Source of the DNA: Corythucha ciliata
Lineage: Eukaryota > Arthropoda > Insecta > Hemiptera > Tingidae
Direction: 5' to 3'
Assembly (NCBI GenBank): GCA_038030265.1
Contig: CM075942.1
Location: 11,304,029-11,368,028 of the forward strand
DNA: 64,000 bases
Shown one piece after another: positions 22,440 to 31,830 of the stretch (the first letter of the stretch is position 1; each line of letters starts with the position of its first letter). The notes under the pieces are model-generated. The model did no database searches and had not been told where the DNA came from. It was given only the letters and a program-made list of their open reading frames with translations. The translations under genes were made by a program, and so were the position numbers.

Positions 22440-25310
22440 TGAATTTATGGAGCTGACTACGAATATGATCATCTGCTGCCGTCTGCCTGGGGCATTTGCC
22501 CTCTGTGGCTCGCCAAACTCACGTAATTCGGTAAATTTTAATTAACCGGAAGAACACAGTCCTGAAACTGGTCCTATTCGATAGGTTTTATGGAGATAAA
22601 AACCTTTCGAATGGGATTAGTTTCAGGACTATGTTCTCTCTCTCCTTTGCTCTGGTTGCTCGTGGTGGACGAGCTTCTCGCTATCCTAAAGGAGCAGGGT
22701 TATGAGGTAGTTGGTTACGCGGATGACCTTGCGATTCTAGTTAGGGGCAAATTTGATGATACCATATCCAGTAGGATGCAGGGTGCCCTTAACATAGTGC
22801 AGCGATGGTGCAGCAGGCATGGTCTCAGGGTTAACCCTGAGAAGACCACCCTTGTTGCGTTTACCAGGCGGAGGAAGCTGGCATTAAAGGTAGTTCGACT
22901 GAATGGAGAAGTGTTGAAAGTAGGAAAAGAAGTCAAGTACCTTGGAGTTACCCTGGATCAGGGGCTCAAATGGACCTCGCATATCAAGAGGGTGCTGAAT
23001 AAGGCCACGTTCGCATTGTGGGCTGGTCGGAAAATGTTTGGCAAAACATGGGGTCTAAAGCCAAAAATGGTGTTGTGGCTGTATACAGCCGTTGTTAGGC
23101 CTATCGTCACCTATGGCTCACTCCTATGGTGGCAGAAGACGAAACAAGGGACAGTCCAGGCCTTGCTGAGTAAGTTGCAGCGCCAGGCCTGTCTTGGAGT
23201 AACGGGTGCTATGCCATGGAGGTGTTACTGGACATGCCTCCCCTGCACTTTCATGTGCAGGCGACCGCATATATGGCGGCGGTGAGACTGCTGCGGGCGG
23301 AGTACGTGAAGCGGGGTGTCCAGGTTGGGCACTTGCGTGTTCTGGAGGAAGTTGCATGTAGTGAGGCGGCTGAAGTCGTTACGGATCTCATGCATGTGAG
23401 GATGGATTTTGAAAACCCCTTTAAGGTCGACATAGGCAACCGCGACCTTTGGGATAAGGGTTTAAGCCCGGCACGCAAGTATGGTATACTGATGGATCTG
23501 TGAAGGATGGGGGTGCTGGTATTGGGGTCTTTGGCCCCAGGCTACAGCATTGGGAGTCCCGGGGGACGACCGCCACCATCTTTCAGGCGGAGATCTATGC
23601 TATAGAAGCCTGTGCGCGGAAGATTAGTGAGAGGGGTCTCCGGAAAGCGAAGATCTTTATCCTGTCTGACAGCCAGGCGGCTCTTAAAGCCCTAGGCTCA
23701 AGCGTCGTGAATTCGAAGCTAGTTTGGGGATGTCTTGAAGCCCTCAGGCCTGTGGCGACGGCAAACAGCCTTAATTTGATGTGGGTGCCGGGTCACAAGG
23801 GGTTTGAGGGGAATGAAATGGCTGATCAACTCGCGAAGAGAGGATCAGAGATGCCTTACGTGGGCCCGGAGCCAAGTCTCGGGGTCACGAAGTCCTTCAC
23901 GAAGAGGCAGGTGCAGGCGTGGTTGGACGAGAGGCATCGTGAACGCTGGGTTAGACAACCAGGTCTCAGGCAGGCCAAGCTCTTTGTCACTCCAAAGGGA
24001 CGATCGGAGAAGGGCCTGATCTCTCTGAGCCGAGGAGACCTTAGAATCTTGGTGGGACTGCTAACGGGACATTGTGCCCTTCGATATACACTCAGACTAA
24101 TGGAGAAGTCTGACACGGACATTTGCAGATTTTGCGACCCGGCCGTGGAAACAGCAGAGCACGTACTGTGTGAGTGCCAGGCTCTGGGGCGGTTACGCTT
24201 TCAACATCTTGGAAATGATGTGCTTCAACCGGAGGACATCTCCAGGATGGCTACGGGAAATATCCTCAACTTCGTTAAAGAGTGGTGGTGGAGGACGCTT
24301 GAAAACTAGCGTCTTTCTTGGCAGGGCAACCTGAGGGGACACCACAATAGATCTTATAGGTCGAGTTTGGTAGGAGATAGTTTCTTCTGGGCTTCCCTCC
24401 CCGTTTAATAATAATAAAATGAAAAAAAAAAAAAAAAAAAAAAAAAGACTATGTTCTTCCGGTTAATCATTATCCCTTTGACTAGTCAAACTGCACAGAC
24501 TCACTGAGGGAAAGGCCCCAGGCAGACACCGGCAGACAATCATTTTCGCATTCAGCTACATAAAACCTGTTGCATGAGACCATTTTCTGGACTTATTTTT
24601 TTCTGTTAAGAGTAATATCCCTGATGTAGGAAGTTTGACCGGCCACTGAGGGCAAATGCACCAGGCTGACGTCGCCAGACGACTATATTTGTAATCATTC
24701 CCATAAATTCTACCGAATAAGACCAGTTTCAGGACTATGTTCTTCCGGTTAATTAAAATTTCCCAAATTATGTGAGTTTAGCGAGCCACAGAGGGCAAAT
24801 GCCCCAGGCTGACGATCATTTTCGTGTTCTACCACATGAAACCTGTCGCTTAAGACAATATTCCGGACTTAGTTTTTCCGGTTAATTAATATCCATGATT
24901 TAGGGAGTTTGACTGGCCACCGAGGGCAAATGCTCCAGGCTGACGCCGCCAGACGATTATATTTGTAACATCTCCATGAATTCTATCGAATAAGACCAGT
25001 TTCGGGACTATGTTCTTCCAGTTATTTAAAATTTTAGCAAATTTCGAGAGTTTGGCGAGACACAGAGGGCAAATGCCCCAGGCAGACGGTGGCGGACGGT
25101 CATATTTGTAATAATCTCCATAGATCCTTTCGAATAAGACCAGTTTCAGGGCTATGTTCTTCCGGTTAATTAAAGTTTACTGAATTTCGTGAGTTTGGCG
25201 AGCCACTGAGGGCAAATGCCCTAGGCAGACGGCGGCAGACGATCATATTCGTAATCAGCTCCATAAAAGCTTTCGAATGAGACTAGTTTCGTGAGCTTCC
25301 CCTAATTCAC
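22440..25310. repeat. Satellite of ~140-bp monomers with two subtypes, interrupted by a retrotransposon
   Basis: Monomers share GACTATGTTCTTCCGGTTAA and GAGGGCAAATGCCCCAGGC. Equivalent points fall near 24447, 24590, 24733, 24866, 25006 and 25150, so spacing is 133-144 bp. Subtype A (CAGGACTATGTTCT) and subtype B (CTGGACTTATTTTT or CCGGACTTAGTTTT) alternate over the first copies. Left of the inserted retrotransposon one monomer is inverted, with the junction near 22595. A stray monomer lies at about 36840-37010. Confidence 0.85.
22638..24446 (+). mobile_element. 5'-truncated non-LTR retrotransposon copy 1 (RT C-terminal half + RNase H)
   Basis: The copy begins inside the reverse transcriptase at PLLWLLVVDELLAI. 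It continues through the catalytic GYADDLAIL motif and an RNase H domain (AEIYAIE, LSDSQAALKAL, WVPGHKGFEGNEMADQLAK). It ends with a C-x2-C/H/C finger (CRFCDPAVETAEHVLCEC) and a stop at 24307-24309, followed by a 3' UTR and ~25 A. Two deletions against copy 2 (19 nt near 23208, 10 nt near 23461) shift the frame, and the latter removes the YTDGS start of RNase H from the main frame. The target-site duplication GACTATGTTCT flanks it (22627-22637 and 24447-24457) inside satellite DNA. It is nearly identical to 55.7-57.7 kb, so insertion was recent. The domain set suggests an I/LOA/Outcast-type element (inference). Confidence 0.95.
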
Positions 25311-25314
25311 CATT

Positions 25315-25760
25315 AGGGAAATTTAAGTTTAAGAAATGTCTATCAATACGGGCCATAGAGCTTGTGAACAGGGTCTAATCATTTTAATAGAATCGGCCCG
25401 TACTAGAGGTCGGACCTGTACTTTCCTTTTTGAAGAGTGTGTAGGTGAAGACGGGCGCGAGTGAAACTTTAGGCGGAATGGTCCGTCCAAGAGCTATGTA
25501 CCAATGCTAGATCATGACAAATTTCAGAAAATTTTTAATTTCTGGCTGTTGTTTTTTGAACTTGTAAACTATCAACTTTATTGAACTTGGTGTGTTTGGG
25601 CTTAGATGTGAAGCGATAATGCTGATGAGGGGCGCCAGGTATGGGCTCGAAATGCGTTCAAGAAAAAACACCACGGCTGTAATGTTCAATGAAGTTAATA
25701 GTCTACAAGTTCTAAATCATGACGATCCCAGCGCCTAGGGACTTGCTATACCAGCGAAGG
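25315..25760. mobile_element. Possible Penelope-like terminal region
   Basis: Non-coding DNA right of the satellite, carrying a hammerhead-like core (25622-25652) and flanked by GATCATGACAAA-like and AAATCATGACGA-like motifs near 25512 and 25717. Hammerhead ribozymes in terminal repeats are characteristic of Penelope-like elements (established), so a Penelope-derived fragment is a reasonable but unproven guess. Confidence 0.35.
25622..25652 (+). ncRNA. Hammerhead-ribozyme-like core
   Basis: CTGATGA at 25622-25628 and GAAA at 25649-25652 enclose a 20-nt segment that can form a weak stem II (about 3 bp). TGCGTTC follows GAAA. This order matches the conserved CUGANGA...GAAA core of minimal type I hammerheads. 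Helices I and III are not convincing, so activity is doubtful. Confidence 0.35.
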
Positions 25761-28530
25761 CCTGGAAGAATTATGTGGCTGCACTGACTTCTCAAGTAGG
25801 AAACGAATAATAATAATTGTTCCTTTTAAAAAGCTATTTTCCAGTTGCGTTACTTGACAGGTAGCTATGACGTTTTATATTTTTAGAAAAAAAAAAAAAA
25901 ACTTTTTCTTTGTTCAGTTTTCCAAGTGCTCTCTCCTCCAATAACTAGAAGCCACTGTCTCCCCCCCTCCCCATTGTTTTCTACAAGGTGTCTAAAGTCA
26001 TTTTCCTTCTCAAAGGTAATCCTAGAGACAGCGATAACAAATCTCATTTGGAATCAAAATAAATTAGTTTCAGGAAACAAATTATAATGAGTGTTGGGAG
26101 TTCCCCTATAATATCTAAATGTGAGGCCCTTGAAATGAGCTTAAGGCGCGAGCACCTTATGGGAAATCTTTCAATCTTCTAGGATGATTTGGTTGGGGGG
26201 GGGGGTAGAAAAAATGATTCATTTGAATATGTTTGGGCGAAACAATGGTCTCAATCCTCGGACAAAAGATAGTCGAGAGCGGTTTTCGGCCACAACAGTC
26301 CAGATTTCACTGCCGGAGAAACGTTTCAGTTTTAGACGAAAGCAATGATAATGAAAACTACGTATGCTTCTCATTAACTTTTAAAACCAAGATTCTCGTT
26401 TAATGAAGTCTGAATAAATTTGAAAAAAAAAAAAAAAACTAAAGTTGTAGTTCAATTTGGTTGCGCAACGAAATACCTGAACAAGTTCTTTTTTACCGTA
26501 TTTTTTGTATTCACGCCTAGGATAGTCGATGGGGGTCAAAATTTATATTTATATTGAAGATTTAGCCATCTAGCAATTTAACTTAGGCCTGCTTACCCTC
26601 TTCCAAAAAAACTGGTATTTTCCTGCTGCGACCAGCTAATTTGAAATTTCAAAAGAATCTGAAAAAATTGGAAGGCCAACAGCAACATCTTTCATCTTTG
26701 CCTTGGGCAACGTGAAAACCACTCCTTCCACAAGGAAGGAAGAGAAAGGTGATACCGCTACTTTGCTTCAGTTATCCCGAAGAAATTATAATGCGAAGCG
26801 GGGGGGGGGGCAGAAAAACGGCAACGATCTATCACTAATACGTCAGCCGAGAAGAATCCCACATCACTACCCATTTTTTTCGGTTACAGTATATCGAGAG
26901 GCTTACCGTCGTCAGTGAGCTACGAATCGCGTGAAAATGAATTGAATAATGTTACTAGGGGAATGCGGATTTTTTTTCCCAGGAAAAAGGATGACGCGAA
27001 GATTTTCTACGAGCGATAAAACTCATCAAAGTGAGGAAGGGGAAACATCGTTGAATTTTATTATTCTGTTAAAATAGCGAAGAGGACACTCTAACCAAAA
27101 CTTTAAGTCTCACATAAAAAATACCACCATCCGTTTCCTACATTAAAAAAAACAACAAAAAACTGGTTTGGCATCCACCCATTTACGCGAAACAATTCAC
27201 GGACAAACCCCCCCCCCCTCATAGACTATCTGTAGATAATCAAGTCCCCCTGAGTGCGTGATACTTGACACGGCGCAGATTAATTACATTTCACGTGTGA
27301 CGAATGACAGTCATCTTGGTTTATTAGTCGGGTCAAGTGTGAAAATTAAGAATAAATATTTGAACAAACATATTTAGGGGCTTGAGAGTTAAAAATCTTT
27401 TAATTGCACAGTCAAGTTACTTCGCAGGAAAGTAAAAAAAACTGTGGTAGGTGGAAAGATAAAAGTCATCTTTCTTTGACTGGTTATGACGCGATGAAAT
27501 CAACGAAAACAGTGAAGTCCCCAACCTTAATTTTACGAGGGCTTGGAGGTGAAAGGGGGGAATTATATTCGGGTACAAACTCATCACTTTTCCCCCTGAC
27601 TGTAGCATCGTCAACAAACTACATACTAACAATGCTGTATCAAATTACGTATTTCAAGTTATGAGTAAAAGCTAATTTTACCTCCCCGAGTAAGGTAAGT
27701 AATTAAGAGAAACTCTCAAATTTCCGAATTGACCGTATCATTGACGTCGTCAGAAGATTTTCAGACAGCTTTCGAGGCTAAATTTTCGATATTTGGACAA
27801 AAAATCAGATCCTAGGAGTGAAATTACAACACAAGTGCCCCTAATTCAACAATTGAAAAGAAAAGAAAAATTTATGGCCAAGGAAGGGTCGAATTTCAGA
27901 GAGGAAACAGCTTTGAGAGTGATGAGGGGGTTCAAGGAGCAACAATGCAGACCTAGGGTTGAATTGACATTTCCTGGGCCTGTAGTCAGCTTCCGGACCC
28001 GAATCTAAAATCTGACCGAGTCCGAACATTTCTTTTAGTGTATGCGTTGGGGGAAGGGGGTTCATGGCGTTAGTACAGGGCGATTAAGTAAGGCCTGTGT
28101 TAGGATAGGGCATGTAGGACTGGGGCCGAAAGGAATCGCATGGGACAATATGCTTATGTGTCAAACACTCCAACAACTCCACAGTTTCCAGGAGAGTCTT
28201 CAATTCTACCCTGAAATCGGGCAGTGAAGTGGGGAAGAGGAATATTGTTAGCGAAGGCTGCGTAGGAAACGAGCACAGAGCTTTTTGTACACAACCAAAA
28301 GTGACGGGCAATATCAACCACAAGTCTTGGACAGCAAAACTGTCAGATTCTACAGTTCCGAGCAATCGTGCAAGCTACAAAATAATCGGCACGGCAAAGA
28401 AAAACATCCTTGAGGTTACTTTTTTGGCAAAAAGTAAAAAAAACTTCCTTGAATTAGAATTTATAATTCAATTAATTATTTTTGATTTATTAACGCGAAT
28501 AATTTGACAAATTATAACGCACGAAATGGT
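25760..28530. other. Stretch without recognisable gene
   Basis: AT-rich DNA with poly(A) tracts near 25888 and 26422 and poly(G)/poly(C) tracts near 26197, 26803 and 27209. Short open frames exist on both strands (for example 27404-27664 and 28229-28507, plus) but none resembles a known protein or has clear splice sites. Confidence 0.5.
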
Positions 28531-28534
28531 TTAA

Positions 28535-28670
28535 GGCCTCGCCACACCGAACGCGAACTGGTCCGCTCGCGGAAAAACTATGGTAACGGGGTATACCTCA
28601 CCCACGTTGTCATGGTTTTTTAGCGAGCGGACCAGTCCGCGCGGCAGTTCGCGTTCGGTGTGGCGAGGCC
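28535..28670. mobile_element. MITE with perfect 26-bp TIRs at a TTTAA site
   Basis: GGCCTCGCCACACCGAACGC... at the left end is exactly reverse-complemented at the right end. A second inverted pair (CTGGTCCGCTCGC) lies inside, so almost the whole 136 bp folds into a hairpin. TTTAA flanks both sides (28530-28534 and 28671-28675), consistent with a TTAA-targeting (piggyBac-like) origin, an inference from the site only. Confidence 0.88.
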
Positions 28671-29581
28671 TTTAACCTAGTCGAAATGTCACCACTGGAC
28701 CAGTGGGTACTGTTGCTGTTGCTATTGGTTTCAATACGTACATGAACATCCTCTGTGGCCGCCAAGCGGTTCATACATTTTTAAACAAGGAAAAACCGCT
28801 TTGAGTGATTTTATTCACCCCTTCAAAAATTAATAAATTATAATTACCACGGAGCGTACAGAGAGGCGAGGGGAAGGGTTGGGGATCCATAACGCACATG
28901 TGGGCAATAATGAGGAAGTTTCACATTTTCCAAAAAATATTTTTTTTTCATTGAGGCTTATCAATCCTTCCACGTAAATAAATAAATAAAAATGTTAAAC
29001 CCTTCAGAATTTTTTTTTTCTTAACAAAAGGTGGCATATTTTGAAATCCCTCCAAAACGATAATTTTCCTCAACGTAATATCCCTTGTATTCTCTGTCCT
29101 TTTCATGCCTCTAAATAGCTCATCCGTATATCCTCCATTATTTTATTATTGGAGAGCTCTAGTTAGCTCTAATAGAAAATAAGGCAAAGAAACACAACAA
29201 ACGGCTCTCCGACAGCTACAGGTGAATTTTTTTCGGAAGGCGCATACGCCACAAACATGCTAGCCGGCTTGTTTGAAATGAACTAAAACTTCAAAAATCG
29301 CGTATTTATTAACTGTTAGATTATTTTACGAACGGATCACGATTTATGCTCTATTTTAGCATAAACAAAGTTTAAAAAATAGATTTATGAATAAGTTCAG
29401 ACCCATGAAACGTCCTCGTAGCTCAAAATTCGATGGAAAAGAAATGGCGCAGCGCATTTGGATTTTTTTTTTTTTTTTTTTTTTTTTTTCAGTTAACTCT
29501 AAACTAACGGTTAGCATTGTTCATTTCAAAATTGAATGAAACGTTTAAATCGGACATAGCGAAATTAACATATGGAATTAA

Positions 29582-29719
29582 GCCGCCTTCACATGCGAGC
29601 TGTGACAGCTTAAGCTTTGAGCTGTAGCCAATCAAAGAGCAACCCGCGTTTGAATTAATTATATTTCATTGGATACAGCTCAAAGCCGAGCTTTTTTCAG
29701 ATCACATGTGAAGCCGGCT
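29582..29719. mobile_element. MITE with imperfect TIRs at a TTAA site
   Basis: GCCGCCTTCACATG at the left end mirrors CATGTGAAGCCGGCT at the right. Longer inner arms pair around CTTTGAGCTGTA and TACAGCTCAAAG. TTAA is present at 29578-29581 and 29720-29723. There is no coding capacity. Confidence 0.8.
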
Positions 29720-30748
29720 TTAAGGTCACGATCAAATTCATCCATACGTATGAGAGCCGTCGAATTCACTTATCAACCGCACCAGGGGCTATCCTAACGA
29801 AAAAAAACAAGTTTCCACTGACGGAAATCACTTCACAGGCTCTTGAAAAATCGGGACGGGGGGGTAATGGGTCCAAAAACGCCTCCATTAGAGGTAGTTG
29901 ATGCCACCGAAAATGAAATGTTGTGCCTTGTTGTAGGTTTTGGACGATTTTTCTCAACTCCATCAGAGTAATCTACCGAGGCCCATGTGCGCAGTTCTTT
30001 TCTGAGGGCAAGTATACGGGCAAGTATAGTCTACCCCTGAAATTGAGTATAAACGCTAATTCCAAGTTTCTGTACTTCCTTAGGCGGCTAAAATTGAAGA
30101 CACGTTAATTTGCTGTTTTCTTGGCAATTATGCGACTAAAAGTTGATTAAAAAGGTTAGGAGCAGAGATCTTTCGAAGTTGCAAACTTTAAACAACGATA
30201 TAACGGAGTTTATTTTTTCGGTGGTAACGGATAATAGCAACGGCGTTATGGCGGGGTTTCCTCGACCCCTTCCCAGTCACCCCTCACCTAAACTTCGCAC
30301 AAACATTTTGGCTCCATTTCTGCACCAATATTCGATTTCAAAGTTTAATTTTAATCTTCAGAAAGTTCTACAGTGACGTTGAATCTTGCTTTTTCAAATT
30401 TTATCCCTAAAATAACCTCAAAACACTTTGGAATTCGAATGTGTTTTAAGGTAATTTCAGGGACGGAATTTTGAAAAACAAGATTGCAAAATGCAGAAAT
30501 GGAGCCAAAATTTATGTGCGAAGTTTTGGCGAGGACCCCCTGAAAGAAACCCGCCTGAACCCCCCCCCCCTTAAAGTTTTAGTACCGATGCCCAGCTTTG
30601 GGTAACGATAATGTACACGACCAGAACAAGTCAACCCCTTCGGTGGAGGGCGCGGTAAAGTGGCCTTGCACTAGTCCGACTAGAGAACCCAAAATACTAT
30701 AGTGCCTTAATAATACCAGGTAAACTCAACGCCACACTGAGGCCTTAA

Positions 30749-30882
30749 GGCCCGTTCACAAGCTCTATGTTTTCGTTGTGTGGTGTCTATACAACCTATC
30801 AAAATGCTTCATTTTTCGAGGGACTAAATTTGATTGGTTGCGTAGACTCCACACAACGCAAACAGAGCTTGTGAACGGGCTT
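30749..30882. mobile_element. MITE with ~45-bp imperfect TIRs at a TTAA-like site
   Basis: GGCCCGTTCACAAGCTCTAT at the left end is mirrored by AGAGCTTGTGAACGGGC at the right. GTTGTGTGG...GTCTA pairs further in. The flanks are TTAA (left) and TTAG (right), as if one target copy has mutated. Confidence 0.78.
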
Positions 30883-30956
30883 TTAGTACGAAGCCGTGAG
30901 AAAATGCCATGAGATGCGGTTGCTATGTTGGGATAATGTTATTTCTTATCAGGAGC

Positions 30957-31080
30957 CCTATTCAGAAACGTCGGGAAAAATGCCGCAAGTGTGGTTGCTA
31001 TGGCGGGATAATGTTATTTCTTATTGGGAGTTCTTGGATCCCGCTTGCGGCATGTTTTCACGACTGTTCGGAATAAGGCC
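30957..31080. repeat. Hairpin element overlapping a 76-bp direct duplication
   Basis: CCTATTCAGAAACGTCGGG near 30957 is mirrored by CGACTGTTCGGAATAAGG near 31063. GGGATAATGTTATTTCTTAT occurs twice, near 30932 and 31008, giving a 76-bp direct repeat that partly overlaps the hairpin. Confidence 0.65.
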
Positions 31081-31089
31081 CCTGGCGTC

Positions 31090-31690
31090 CCCCGCGGCGC
31101 CCAGTCAGAGGACTTCGGATTTCCTAAGGCAGGGGCCAATAGGCGTTAAAAGCCCCCCCGCCCATTTCTAGTATTATTCATCCGAATAAGAGCAAAATAA
31201 AACGCGGAAGACCGAACAGACGGAATAGTCTTCAGTCGTTAGATCAATAAACAAAGCGACAAGGACAATAAACACGCATATAGGAAATCATCCTTTAAAT
31301 ATCATATTCCTAACCTGTTACCTACTGAGTAAATAAAGAGACGATAATTATAATGTGAATAATTTACAGAATTTTAGAAGTTTCCTGCGGATCAGGAAGC
31401 GTAAGCACGCGTTATCCTTCAACCCGCATGCTTGAGCATAAAAAAAAAAAAAATCAAGTCTAAATTAAGAGAGCGTTATGTAAACTTGTCTATAAGGACT
31501 CGATGTGTGTTGGGAGGGGGCGCAATTCTACTCCCACGGGTCACCCGCACCGCAGGGTATAGCATGCACCGTTGGCGTGCGTGAATGCGAGAAACTTGTT
31601 TTATCACGAGCAAATCGGATGGACGCAGCAAAAACACAAGTTGTAGCAGGCCTTGGGAAGTATGGAATCACGGAGTATGTACATGGAACG
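31090..31690. other. Downstream flank of the zinc-finger gene; no clear gene
   Basis: A 72-codon open frame (31505-31723, plus) starting MCWEGAQFYSHGS overlaps the poly(A)-signal side of the minus-strand zinc-finger gene. It has no recognisable domain and I do not call it. Confidence 0.4.
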
Positions 31691-31695
31691 ATCGT

Positions 31696-31701
31696 TTTAT
31701 T
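31696..31701 (-). terminator. Poly(A) signal of the 642-residue zinc-finger gene
   Basis: AATAAA on the minus strand, about 130 nt beyond the stop codon at 31831. Confidence 0.6.
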
Positions 31702-31830
31702 CGAAATTTCACTTTCAATATAACAAATTGATACAGATTGTTTGAGGGATCTTACGTAAAATACTTAAACAAACTGTTATACATATTTAGATACGTAATT
31801 ACGTAGGAACTCAAAAGGGCGGGGGAAAAA

